This document shows positions 9,712 through 21,567 of a stretch of 64,000 nt of DNA, in pieces. The stretch is from NCBI RefSeq assembly GCF_034555965.1, contig NZ_JAYDCK010000003.1, positions 3,447,501-3,511,500 of the forward strand, read 5' to 3'. The position numbers were made by a program, and so were the translations under genes. Each line of letters starts with the position of its first letter. Within the stretch, counting starts at the first letter, position 1. Source of the DNA: Aquicoccus sp. G2-2 (GTDB lineage Bacteria; Pseudomonadota; Alphaproteobacteria; Rhodobacterales; Rhodobacteraceae). Below the pieces are notes generated by a model. It was not told the origin of the DNA, ran no database searches, and saw nothing but the letters and a program-made list of their open reading frames with translations.

Positions 9712-10829
9712 TTCAGAACCTTGTCGGAAAATGTATCAGGATTGGCAGGATCGAAGAGATCGTGGGTCCAAAACAGTGTCAACAGTTCAGTGTCACCGAC
9801 GTTCTCGATCGAATGGGTGTGTAGGGTTGGCATATCGACGGGTGCCGGTGTGGTGCCCGAAACACGGTATTCCCAGATCTCGTCACTCAGTACCTTGCGG
9901 ATGCGGATTACTGCCTCGCCCTGCACGACAAGGAACCGTTCGACCTTGTTCAGGTGAAAATGATCACCGCGGATCACCCCCGGCATAGTCGTCGAGAGGA
10001 AGGTCTGTCCTCCGCCGCCGCCCTTCACGGCTTCGAACAGGGTGCCGCGCGCATCGCTGTTGAGCTTCAGCGGCCGCGGAAACCCGCCCGGATACAGCGC
10101 CACACGATAGCAGTTGAACAGCGCGAGGGTGAAAGAATCCCGGAGATTGGGATAGATATTGGCCTGATAGTCGCTATGGAACCGCTGCAGCGTGTCAAAC
10201 AGGTCGGTCACCCTGATGTTGCGTGAGTCGGGTCGGAGAGTGCCAGTCTGGCCCTCTGTGACGGCATCCAAAGCCGCCTGCGCGGCGATCCCGGCGTGCA
10301 GCAGGGAGACCTGCCCCTCGGGGTTGATCTTGGGGGTTTCTCCTGCGATCACAGCCTCGATGAAGGTTGCTGTGACGTTGTTGTAGCGCGGTCGGGCACC
10401 TTCGCCGAAGATATGCGGCAGCACCAGGTCGCAATAGCTTTCACTGATTCCCGACAATATCTCGCCTGCGATCCGCTTCGACCGCCCGTAAGGGGTATCG
10501 CTGGTCGCGTGTGTGGAGTTGGCGTAGACAACATGTGGACGGTTTGCGGTGATGCTGCAGGCCTCAGCGAGGCGTCGCGCGATGGCAGGGTTCGCAGCCT
10601 CAACCATGTCGTCTGGTGCCCGGTTCACTCCGGCGAAATGAAGCACGGCGTCGGCGCCGGTGATCGCGGCGTAGAGCTCCGCATCATCCTCGAAACCCGC
10701 ATGGTCCAGCGTCACAAGATCATAGGGCGGTTCCGTTCCCTTGAACCGGGCGGCACATTTGGCGGCATGTACCCTCACGGCGGCATGCCAACCGATCAGC
10801 CCGCCGACGCCCGTGATGACGATCTTCAT
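9708..10829 (-). CDS. fnlB: UDP-2-acetamido-2,6-dideoxy-hexulose 4-reductase (FnlB/CapF/WbjC)
   Basis: A 373-residue two-domain protein: an N-terminal Rossmann SDR domain (VITGVGGLIGWHAA, with YGRSKRIAGE as the YxxxK motif) and a C-terminal cupin beginning around GGGQTFLSTTMPGVIRGDHFH. This fusion is diagnostic of CapF/WbjC, which dehydrates and reduces the 4-keto intermediate on the path to UDP-L-FucNAc. In CapF the cupin binds zinc; GDHFHLNKVERF is the likely metal-binding part. ATG 10829 overlaps the fnlA stop (ATGA). Confidence 0.9.
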   Translation of the reverse strand: MKIVITGVGGLIGWHAAVRVHAAKCAARFKGTEPPYDLVTLDHAGFEDDAELYAAITGADAVLHFAGVNRAPDDMVEAANPAIARRLAEACSITANRPHVVYANSTHATSDTPYGRSKRIAGEILSGISESYCDLVLPHIFGEGARPRYNNVTATFIEAVIAGETPKINPEGQVSLLHAGIAAQAALDAVTEGQTGTLRPDSRNIRVTDLFDTLQRFHSDYQANIYPNLRDSFTLALFNCYRVALYPGGFPRPLKLNSDARGTLFEAVKGGGGGQTFLSTTMPGVIRGDHFHLNKVERFLVVQGEAVIRIRKVLSDEIWEYRVSGTTPAPVDMPTLHTHSIENVGDTELLTLFWTHDLFDPANPDTFSDKVLK

Positions 10830-11848
10830 GCCCCGGCTTTCCACGCCGCCAGCTCGGCCTGAACTTCGGGCAGCGACAATAGGAGGGCTTTCACAGCTTC
10901 GACATCAAGGCGCTGGGTATTATGGGAATGGTAATCCTCGTGGTGGGCGACTTCGTGTTCACCTTCGCTGAAATAGGCCTTGTAGTTGAGATCCCGGTCA
11001 TCCATCCGGATGCGGTAATATTCGCCCATGTCCTCTGATTGGGCGAGCTCTTGCGCGGTGGCGAGGGTTTCATACAGCTTCTCCGCATGGCGCCAGCCGA
11101 TTTCCTCGACCGGGTGGTTGGGGACGTCGAACAATTCCAATAGTGCGGTGACCAGGTCTTTGATCGTCGAGGCTGCGGCTTTTCGGATGAACAGATCGCC
11201 TTGGCGCGCGTTGTTGAAAGCGTGATGCACCAGAGCGACCGAGTCCCGAAGTGGCATCAGGAAGCGCGTCATTTGTGGCTCGGTTACGGTGATCGGCACA
11301 CCCGTCTTGATCTGCCGAACGAAGAGCGGAATGACCGATCCGCGCGAATACATTACGTTGCCGTAGCGAACCATCGACACGCTCGTTGAGGAGTCCGGCC
11401 CAAGCGAGCGCGCCACCGCTTGTGCGAGCTTCTCCATCATCGCTTTGGACATGCCCATCGCATTGACCGGCAGCACGGCCTTGTCCGTGGACAGGCAAAC
11501 AACTGAACTTACCTTGTTTGCCACAGCCGAACGGATCACGTTCTCTGATCCGAGGATATTGGTGCGCACGGCTTCGACCGGGAAGAATTCGCACGAGGGC
11601 ACTTGCTTGAGCGCCGCCGCGTGGAACACGCAATCCACCCCCGCCATCGCCCGATCCACACTGTCGCGATCCCGGATGTCACCGATGTAGTAGCGGATAT
11701 TGGCACTGTGCAGGGTCGTGCGCAGCATGTCCTGTTTTTCCTCGTCCCGGCTCAAGACCCTGATCTCCGGGCAATTTTTGTCGAGAAGATCCCGCAACAT
11801 TGTCTTCCCGAAGGAGCCGGTGCCCCCGGTGATGAGCACGGAGCGCAT
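10826..11848 (-). CDS. fnlA: UDP-GlcNAc 4,6-dehydratase/5-epimerase (FnlA/CapE/WbjB)
   Basis: A 340-residue SDR enzyme catalysing the first committed step from UDP-GlcNAc to L-FucNAc precursors. It has GGTGSFG for NAD(P) binding at the extreme N-terminus, AALKQVPSCEFFPVEAV, LSTDKAVLPVNAMGMSKA (the M-x3-K active site of this family in place of Tyr-x3-Lys), and RYGNVMYSRGSVIPLF. ATG 11848 is preferred over TTG 11863 because homology starts there; it leaves 4 bases after the previous stop. Confidence 0.9.
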   Translation of the reverse strand: MRSVLITGGTGSFGKTMLRDLLDKNCPEIRVLSRDEEKQDMLRTTLHSANIRYYIGDIRDRDSVDRAMAGVDCVFHAAALKQVPSCEFFPVEAVRTNILGSENVIRSAVANKVSSVVCLSTDKAVLPVNAMGMSKAMMEKLAQAVARSLGPDSSTSVSMVRYGNVMYSRGSVIPLFVRQIKTGVPITVTEPQMTRFLMPLRDSVALVHHAFNNARQGDLFIRKAAASTIKDLVTALLELFDVPNHPVEEIGWRHAEKLYETLATAQELAQSEDMGEYYRIRMDDRDLNYKAYFSEGEHEVAHHEDYHSHNTQRLDVEAVKALLLSLPEVQAELAAWKAGA

Positions 11849-11852
11849 AAAG

Positions 11853-13087
11853 CTATTGTTCAACTCTTCTATCCTTCTCGTTCTTCGCGTGCTGTTTCAA
11901 CACTCTGGCGTAGATACTCAAGACTCTTGCTGCGTTCTTGTCGGGATTAAAGTTCTGCTGCGCCAACTTCCGGGCACTTTCTCCCATCCTCGTAACTTGT
12001 TCGCGATTCTGGTGGAAAGCACTGATAGCCGAAACAATTTTTCTATGATCTGATGCTTCGATTGCAACGCCAGTTTCGCCGTCAACAAACGTATCGGGTT
12101 TAGGCTGCGTCAAACATGCAATACTAGGCACACCATAAAAAGCAGCTTCAAAAATCGGACGCCCCGGCGAATCAAAAATCGAGGGAAATACTAATACATC
12201 GATTTTTGGGTAAACCGTTCCAAGGTCATCGACGTGTCCATGCAAGCATACGATATCCCTCAAGCTGTGCTCTTCGATAAAAGATCTAACCGCCTCTGAG
12301 GCGTCATCACTCAAGCCCAGACCGCTAATAATCTTCCTTACCGGGCCTTTTGCTTGACTAATACTGCCTCCAAAGACTTCAAGGCGGACATCCTTTCTCT
12401 GCTTTCGAAGTTCAACAATAGCTTTCAACAATTCGAGGATGCCCTTACTAAACAGCAAATTGCCAACGTAGCCAAGAACCAAGGGCCGACTGTCATTGAA
12501 ACGATTGTGATCTATGGGCCGATCTTCTACGTCACATACATGCAAAGAATTGTGGATGACATCGACAGTCATGTCTGGTGGTAGAGTGCTCTTTGTGTTT
12601 TCATCAATAGCGATTACCGCTGATGCAGTTCTCCGAAGCGCCCAAAGGATGATACGCGCCCTACGTGACGGCGGGGTGCCGCGAAAACTAGTACGAAGAT
12701 GAAAAATGAAAGGAACCTTGAAGTGTAATCTAGCTATCAGGGCCGCAGGTAGGTCAATCAATTCGTTCACATGAACAACATCAATATCAGGAAAACCGCG
12801 CTCCGCCCGTCTAAACGCTAAGAACGTATCTGGGAGGCTTGCCAACTCCTGAGCAATACAAGCCAACGAATTCCCTTGTAATACCCCGTCCGGGTATTAT
12901 TGAAGGCGGCCACCTTGCGAACATATATACTACCTTCGGATACCTCCTCAAAGTAGGTTCTGACTGTTCCCGCAGACGCGACGAAGTATGGCTTTACTCC
13001 GATTTCCTGTAAGGCGGAAACCATTTCATACAAGCTTCGCGAAGCGCCACCAAATTGTGGGACACTGTGTATATAAAGTACATTCAT
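11853..13087 (-). pseudogene. GT4-family glycosyltransferase, frameshifted
   Basis: The first frame (13087 to about 12850) starts MNVLYIHSVPQFGGASRSLY and runs to GIRWLVLL; the second frame continues ELASLPDTFLAFRRA and carries the C-terminal nucleotide-sugar domain (VLGYVGNLLFSKGILELL, VFPSIFDSPGRPIFEAAFYG). Adding one base at 12848-12849 (GG to GGG on the coding strand) gives one 411-codon protein. The AT-rich composition contrasts with the flanking sugar-synthesis genes, as is common for strain-specific glycosyltransferases. Donor and acceptor are unknown. Confidence 0.75.
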
Positions 13088-13088
13088 A

Positions 13089-14219
13089 TCAGGACTTCCA
13101 GTTCCTACTTGCCATTGAGGCCGACACGAGACCTGCGACAACACCAATCATCGGGTGGTGATAGTCTTTTGACAGGACAATCGACAAAACGAATGAGCCA
13201 ACGAGCAGAAAAAGCGGAAGATTTTCCTTTTTGTTATTTGAGTAGGTTTTATACGCACTCTTTGAGATAGCTAGAACTGTTAGCAAGTATATCGAAAATC
13301 CAAACATACCAAAGTCGACCCAAGCCGATAGTGCATTGTGACTGTAGTACCCTTGCCTGTATGAAGCGTAGTCGCCCCAAAACGGATGATCCCCGATGGT
13401 CCTTAGCGCATCATTCAAAATAATTGATCGCTCAATAAATGACTGGTCGTGAGATAACTCGAATAACCCCAAAATTCTTGAGGCGTCCTCTATCTGAAGT
13501 AGTTGATCAATGTTTGCGGCCACAAGCACGATAACAAATAGAAAAACCACTCCACCGATTACTATCGATGCGCCCCCCAATCGCTTCAAAATCAAGGTTG
13601 GCCCGATCGCCGCAAACAGGAAGAACTCTGTTCTAGCTCCATTTTCGTAGAGAAAAAATAGAGTGATTCCAACGGCAATGGCGCTCGAATATACTCGAGG
13701 TCGAGTTGCAGCAACAAATCCAGACAAAAACAAAATCATCGCCGTGGTATGGTAGGAAATAAGATGTGCGTTCTCCACGGAGATATTGTTTGGAACCGAC
13801 AAAACGGCCAGTCCACACACTACAAGAGAAAGTTCCGATACTCTCTTTACGGCCCTATTTTGCAGGTCCAAATTTCGAAAAATAAGCCAGAGGCTGACTG
13901 CCTGTGCGAACCCAATTCCTTGCGTTAGTAGTGAGTGATTTGGCGCTCCAAGGGCGATAGCAAAGCTCGCATAAGATAGTGCAAATGCCACCCAGATCAA
14001 GAACGCTGCTTCGTGCAAGTAGAGTTTTCTAAAGTATACGGCAGAAAGAAAAATCATAACGACTGATGCCAGCGCTACAAAAAATGAAAATCCTGACGAA
14101 ATACTAATTGGAATAAAAGTGCTGAACCGAGTCAGATAAGAAAACGAATACCCCAAGAAAACAACGGCAAACGAACACGTTGAGGCGGTTGAGATCACTT
14201 TACGCCGATAAGTAGCCAT
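13089..14219 (-). CDS. O-antigen/polysaccharide polymerase (Wzy-like)
   Basis: A 376-residue membrane protein with about ten hydrophobic segments and one larger periplasmic-type loop containing GDHPFWGDYASYRQGYYSHN. This resembles the conserved loop of Wzy polymerases and WaaL ligases, where a histidine-asparagine pair follows a G-x-G region. Lying between the flippase and a glycosyltransferase, polymerase is more likely than ligase. It is AT-rich like the following glycosyltransferase. The stop at 13089 sits 1 base before the next start. Confidence 0.75.
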   Translation of the reverse strand: MATYRRKVISTASTCSFAVVFLGYSFSYLTRFSTFIPISISSGFSFFVALASVVMIFLSAVYFRKLYLHEAAFLIWVAFALSYASFAIALGAPNHSLLTQGIGFAQAVSLWLIFRNLDLQNRAVKRVSELSLVVCGLAVLSVPNNISVENAHLISYHTTAMILFLSGFVAATRPRVYSSAIAVGITLFFLYENGARTEFFLFAAIGPTLILKRLGGASIVIGGVVFLFVIVLVAANIDQLLQIEDASRILGLFELSHDQSFIERSIILNDALRTIGDHPFWGDYASYRQGYYSHNALSAWVDFGMFGFSIYLLTVLAISKSAYKTYSNNKKENLPLFLLVGSFVLSIVLSKDYHHPMIGVVAGLVSASMASRNWKS

Positions 14220-15471
14220 CTATAGTCTTCCTACCACTCTGGATACCACGGCTCCGTAAACAGCATAGAAAACCGCGCCTGATATGGCAAAGCTTGCGAC
14301 CGCATTCAGAGATGGGAGCTGCATCGCGACGCCGACTGCCCCGGCACGCAGCACCAACCCGAAAGTCTGCAAAAGCATCGCGACACGTAGTCGACCGGTG
14401 ACATGCAGGCCCATTGACACAGGCGAAACCATCAATTGTAGCAGCATCCACGGCGCGATCCAGGCGACGATAACGCCTGCGCGCGCCCAGTCAGCGCCGA
14501 AAACCACCGGAAACAGCGGCGGCGCGAGCAGAGCGGCGGTGGCCATCGGAACCAGACCGATCAGGAACAGGCGGCGCATCATGGACAAGGTGAACTGATC
14601 AAGTGTGCCGTTTCGTAGCTCCTCTTGCGCGCGGGAGGCATAGACCTGACCGACCGAGGCCCCCAGCAGTGTCATCGGGGCCGCCATAATCTGCATCGCC
14701 AGAAACAATTGGCCGGCTTCCGCCCCGGTCATCGCGGCGATCATCAGGATTGGCACCTGGACGCCCGCAACATTGGCAAGGGCCTCAGGCGTTGAGAAGA
14801 TCGGATAGCGCCGGTATTTGGCCAGTGTTGCGGCCAGACTCCGGCGCGTCACGACCCGGAGGCCAGCCCGATCCCAGCGCATCACCTGCGCGGCCAGCGA
14901 CAGCCCCCGCGCCGAGTGAGAACATGTTGCCAAGCAAGAGTCCCATTGGTGCCAGTCCGAGCCAACCGAACCCCAGCATGGTCGCGGCGCCGGTGGATGC
15001 TTGCCCAACACGGGTCCGTGCGATGGCCCCGAAACGCCGGTTTCGCGTGGCCCAGAACTGCAGCGCCGAGTAGCTGGCGGTCATCGCTACCCCCAGCGCG
15101 ACCAGCCACATATAAGCCCCGATCTCGGGCGAGCCGACCAGTTCGGCGACTTGCTGCGGCAGGATCACGGCAAGAAGAAGAAGCAATGCAACTACCCCCG
15201 CCGCGGACATCAGTGAGAGGATGAGCAGATGGACTGCGTCGTCGTCGTTTTCTGCAAGGGGAATAGCGATCTCGAAGCGAAGGCAGGACGCAACGGCGAC
15301 CGTTCCAACCAGAGCTGCGTAGACCGCGAGCAGTTCGAAGTCCTCGGGGCTGTAGAGTCTGGTCACGACGGGCATCGCTAGCAGCAACACCAGCCGTCCG
15401 CCGACCGTGCCCGAAACCAGCTTGGCCACGTCGCGGACAATGCTGCTGGAGGTGAGACGCTGGAACACCAA
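14220..15471 (-). pseudogene. Polysaccharide flippase (Wzx/MATE-like), frameshifted
   Basis: Two overlapping frames together make a 416-codon multi-helix flippase. The N-terminal part reads IVRDVAKLVSGTVGGRLVLL and MPVVTRLYSPEDFELLAVY, the classical Wzx opening. The C-terminal part begins GLSLAAQVMRWDRAG and contains YPIFSTPEALANVAG. The break is the C5 run at 14904-14908, where one base too many is present: removing one joins the two frames smoothly (FSLGAG-LSLAAQ). It would flip lipid-linked repeat units for the Wzy polymerase. The start is uncertain (TTG 15471 or GTG 15468). Confidence 0.75.
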
Positions 15472-15479
15472 AATCTTGC

Positions 15480-16564
15480 TTACCTTGCGACATTTCGAAT
15501 GGCGGACACGATCATCTCTTGCGTTCCTGTGTCCATATAGGGGTGCATCGGCAAGCTCAGCACCTGTTCCGCAGCCTTGTCGCCATGGGGCAGTTGGGCG
15601 TCCGGGGCGGCGACGGCAGGTTGGCGGTTCAACGGCATCGGGTAGTGTACGGCGGTCGGAATGCCTGCGTCCTGCAATGCCGCTTGCACTGCGTCACGTT
15701 TTGGGGCGCGGATCGTGTATTGCGCCCACGCACTTACGTTGTCCGCTTCGATTTGCGGCGGGGTCACGCCAGTGTCACTGAGCATTTGTGAATAGAGATC
15801 GGCCACACTTTGCCGCGCTGTGATTTCGTCATCAAGGACGGTCAGCTTGGATAGCAGGATCGCGGCTTGCAGCGTGTCCAACCGCGAATTCACGCCAACG
15901 CGGACGTGGTAATAGCGCCTTTCCTGACCGTGGCGCGCGATTTGGCGGATGATTTTGCCCAATTCTGGGTCCGAGGTGAAGATCGCGCCGCCGTCGCCAT
16001 AGCACCCCAGCGGTTTCGACGGGAAAAAGCTGGTGCAGGCGATGGTGCTGAGATTGCAGGACTTGCGGCCCTTGTAGCTGGCCCCAAAGCTTTGCGCTGC
16101 GTCCTCGATTACAGGCAGGCGGTGGCGCGCGGCGATGTCATTGATCGCATCGAAATCGGCGGGTTGACCGTAAAGAGAGACCGGGATGATCGCCTTGGTG
16201 CGCGGGGTGATCGCCGCCTCAAGCAGGGCCGGGTCCATGTTGTAGCTGACGGGGTCGACATCGACATAGACGACCTTGGCCCCCAGAACGACGGCGGTTT
16301 CGGCGGTGGCGATATAGCTGAAACCGGGGGTGATGATCTCATCGCCCGGCCCGATGCCCAAGGCCATCAGCGCGATTTGCAGCGCGTCGGTGCCATTGGC
16401 CACGCAGATGCAATGGTGTGCGCCGGTATAGGCGGCAAGCTTGAGTTCAAGCTCGGCCACTTCAGGTCCAAGGATATACTGCCCATGCGCCAGAACGCGC
16501 GCGATACCGGCTTCGATATCCGCGCGCAGGCGGTCTTGCTGGGCAGCTAGGTCAATGAATGGGA

Positions 16565-16568
<4 letters not shown>
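15480..16568 (-). CDS. wbpE: UDP-2-acetamido-3-keto-glucuronate aminotransferase (WbpE-like)
   Basis: A 362-residue DegT/DnrJ/EryC1 aminotransferase with the PLP lysine at Lys185 ([17 protein letters not shown]) and [11 protein letters not shown] upstream. In order with WbpD, WbpB and WbpA homologues it fits WbpE, adding the 3-amino group from glutamate to give UDP-GlcNAc3NA. It is distinct from the second aminotransferase in the cluster (6124-7275). Start 16568 overlaps the stop of the upstream gene (ATGA). Confidence 0.87.
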
Positions 16569-19429
<2,861 letters not shown>

Positions 19430-19519
19430 CTTTGTCCTTTCTGGCGTTTATCCACGCTCTTCCAACGCAAGGTCGTCAGGTTGTCGATAGGAAGCTCTGA
19501 AACTGTCGGCAGAGTGAGC

Positions 19520-19894
19520 TTACTTCGTAAGAAATTTTGGCGAGAGCGATTTATCAATGGGATTACTTTCCTTTTTCAGCGTCTCGATTTCTTCCTTCAG
19601 GGCCTCGTACTCTTCCATCTTCCTAGCGAGGAACGCCCGCGTCAGCGCGGCTTTCCGGGCAATCCCCTTCGGTGTCAAAATATACGCATACCTGCGCTTG
19701 TCTTCCGCCGCCGTGAAATTCCCTAACTTCACCAGGCCCTTGTCGATCAGCGCGTTCAAAACGTAGTGGATTCCACCGACGCTGATGCCAACCGCCTTGG
19801 CCAGCTCTCGCTGAGACATTTCCGGGTTATCCTGCAGAAGGCGAAGCACGCGAAAATGCGTGTCCTCTTGAAGTTTGCTGCGATTGCTTGTCAT
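19520..19894 (-). CDS. EPS-associated MarR-family transcriptional regulator
   Basis: A 124-residue winged-helix protein: HFRVLRLLQDNPEMSQRELAKAVGIS forms the helix-turn-helix, followed by GGIHYVLNALIDKGLVKL and a wing RRYAYILTPKGI, then a charged coiled-coil tail (EEYEALKEEIETLKKE). Small MarR-like proteins of this shape commonly head exopolysaccharide clusters. It is the first gene upstream of wbpA on the same strand, 90 bases away, and probably controls the cluster. ATG 19894 is chosen because homology starts there. Confidence 0.8.
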   Translation of the reverse strand: MTSNRSKLQEDTHFRVLRLLQDNPEMSQRELAKAVGISVGGIHYVLNALIDKGLVKLGNFTAAEDKRRYAYILTPKGIARKAALTRAFLARKMEEYEALKEEIETLKKESNPIDKSLSPKFLTK

Positions 19895-20328
19895 GTTTTG
19901 GATTTTCCCCAAGCTGCCGCACAAGGACAGCTCAAAGCGCGCCTTGTTCCCTGGAAATTTATGTGATCGATAGACTATTTTCGCTCGGTTTTGAGCGGTA
20001 TCAAATGCCGTACCTGCACACAAGTCGCAATGTGATAAGGGGTCGACTTATTTGGGGGCGAAAGAACGCACGCGGTGCTTGAACCCCGTTGGCAGACTAG
20101 CTTGACGGCTTTCGGAATGCCCAAGGCATGAGGGCCGCCGCTACATGGCGCCGAAAGGCCGCCCACGATGGCGGCCAGTGTTTGCATTGGTAGGTGAAGG
20201 GGGCGGGAGAGTGGGAAAAACCTGGGGGTCAGAGGTGATTTCTTTGAAAACTCATCAACCATAGTGCCTCATGGCCCCCAAGTTCCGGCGACGTCCCAAG
20301 GCGTCGCCGCCGTCAACCCGCCTTTTGA
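19895..20328. other. Intergenic region upstream of the EPS regulator
   Basis: No gene is supported in this stretch. It should contain the promoter of the minus-strand regulator and the end of the transcript from 20838. A short inverted repeat (GGCGACG/CGTCGCC, 20287-20307) follows that gene but has no T-run. The frames present have no start signals or recognisable motifs. Confidence 0.5.
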
Positions 20329-20838
20329 TCAGGGTTTGGCGGGTGCCGGTGGCAGCGTCGTGTCTTCCAGAACGCTTGCCGTATGGGTGGCAAACCCGGT
20401 CAGAAGCGCGTGATAATAGTCATTATCCGTGGGCGACACCACGATGACACTTCCGGGGACGCTTACCGCATCTGCGCTATCGGCGCGCATGATGACCGGG
20501 AAGGATTTGACCGGCGCATTGTCGCGATAGATGAAGACCCAGCCGCTCAGCCAGTTGAACTCGCCATCATCAGGCAGCATCGTCTCGCCCTCGAGGCTCA
20601 TCTCGGTCAACCTGACATTAACCTTAAGGCCGTCATCCGCCCACATCGGCTGCACCGCGTCTTTGACCATTTTTTGTAAATCGCTGGTGACGTCCGGCCA
20701 GAGCTTGAGCGCGTTGCTGTCATCGCCGGCTGAGAGCTTGGCCTCGACCGCGACGGAAGACACGGTCACATTTTCGGCGATTGCCATCGGCGCCATCGTC
20801 AGGGTGAGGGCGGTGGTCAGTGCAATAAGCTGTTTCAT
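20329..20838 (-). CDS. Hypothetical secreted protein, probable stress-regulon member
   Basis: A 169-residue protein with a clear signal peptide (KQLIALTTALTLTMAPMAIA, cleaved near residue 21) and a soluble acidic body containing NWLSGWVFIYRD and SVIVVSPTDNDYYHAL. I do not recognise the family; it is probably periplasmic. ATG 20838 has GAAAGGA eight bases upstream and an EcfG-type promoter about 70 bases upstream, so stress control is likely. Confidence 0.75.
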   Translation of the reverse strand: MKQLIALTTALTLTMAPMAIAENVTVSSVAVEAKLSAGDDSNALKLWPDVTSDLQKMVKDAVQPMWADDGLKVNVRLTEMSLEGETMLPDDGEFNWLSGWVFIYRDNAPVKSFPVIMRADSADAVSVPGSVIVVSPTDNDYYHALLTGFATHTASVLEDTTLPPAPAKP

Positions 20839-20905
20839 CGTATCGGTCCTTTCAATGATTGTGCGTCTGCTATTGGCAGCCACAAATCCTGCGTTGAGTT
20901 TTATA

Positions 20906-20931
20906 AACGAATTCGACAATAGAAATGTTCC
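20906..20931 (-). promoter_or_regulatory. EcfG-type promoter for gene at 20838
   Basis: On the minus strand, GGAAC (20927-20931), 17 bases, CGTT (20906-20909). This matches the alphaproteobacterial general stress sigma-factor consensus exactly and lies at a suitable distance before the start at 20838. Confidence 0.8.
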
Positions 20932-20989
20932 AAGTATATTTCCGGAAATAGAATAGGACGTCATATAAAATGAATTTTTCAAAAAAATT

Positions 20990-21028
20990 GGGCGGCACCG
21001 GAATAAGGGACGGAAATCGGTGCCGCCC
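20990..21028 (-). terminator. Terminator after DUF1328 gene
   Basis: An 11-bp perfect stem (20990-21000 with 21018-21028; GGGCGGCACC against GGTGCCGCCC) is followed on the minus strand by a T-rich run (complement of 20981-20989). It lies downstream of the minus-strand gene 21133-21309. Confidence 0.75.
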
Positions 21029-21033
21029 AGAGA

Positions 21034-21082
21034 CAATTCGGGATAGGGAATATTGGGGTAAAGATACCCCAATCCCGAATTG
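21034..21082. other. Nested inverted repeat
   Basis: CAATTCGGGAT (21034-21044) pairs with the complementary arm at 21072-21082, and inside it ATTGGGG can pair with CCCCAAT. The two pairings partly compete. It lies immediately beside the terminator hairpin and may be part of it or an RNA-stability element. Confidence 0.5.
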
Positions 21083-21132
21083 CCTGTTCTAGTGTCCTTG
21101 GATCTTCTCGTCGGTCACCGGGCGCTCGCCGT

Positions 21133-21309
21133 TCAAAGCGGCGGTTTGCGGCCCCGGCCGATGTGCATGATCAGGGTGATCACGAACAACACGAGGAAGA
21201 TCAGGAACAGGATTTTCGCAATCCCCGCAGAGGCTACGGCGATTCCACCAAAGCCGAAGAACGCGGCAATGATCGCTACGACGAAGAAAATGATTGCCCA
21301 GTAAAGCAT
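21133..21309 (-). CDS. DUF1328 small membrane protein (YtjA family)
   Basis: A 58-residue protein with two hydrophobic helices ([19 protein letters not shown] and [18 protein letters not shown]) and a short basic tail, the normal size and layout of DUF1328/YtjA. It has the ribosome site AAAGGAGAG before ATG 21309 and a perfect EcfG-type promoter upstream. Such proteins are often induced under osmotic and stationary-phase stress; the molecular role is unknown. Confidence 0.88.
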   Translation of the reverse strand: MLYWAIIFFVVAIIAAFFGFGGIAVASAGIAKILFLIFLVLFVITLIMHIGRGRKPPL

Positions 21310-21360
21310 CGGGTCTCTCCTTTCAAATTTAACGGCGCCCTTACAGGCATCTGCGAGGTC

Positions 21361-21385
21361 AACGCGGGGCATGCAAGAAGGTTCC
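21361..21385 (-). promoter_or_regulatory. EcfG-type promoter for DUF1328 gene
   Basis: Minus strand: GGAAC (21381-21385), 16 bases, CGTT (21361-21364), about 50 bases before the start codon. Confidence 0.85.
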
Positions 21386-21483
21386 ACAAAGTTTGTGCGG
21401 TTGATGATTGTTTTGTGAAACGCGCCAGAAAGATGAAATTTTCGGCGATTATCTGCCTATTCTGTCAAACAAGCAAATTCTTT

Positions 21484-21509
21484 GGAACTATTCGAGATTT
21501 AAAAATGTT
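21484..21509 (+). promoter_or_regulatory. EcfG-type promoter for PRC-barrel gene
   Basis: GGAAC (21484-21488), 17 bases, TGTT (21506-21509), about 58 bases before ATG 21568. It has the same -10 variant as the nepR-ecfG promoter. Confidence 0.7.
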
Positions 21510-21567
21510 GTTCTGTCAAGTGGCAGGAATGCTGCTTTATCGTCTTATGATAACAGGAGATTTTAAA

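Noticed and set aside
19975-20262. 95-codon minus-strand frame
   Set aside because: No ribosome site, no motif, rich in odd residues; probably the untranslated region before the EPS regulator.
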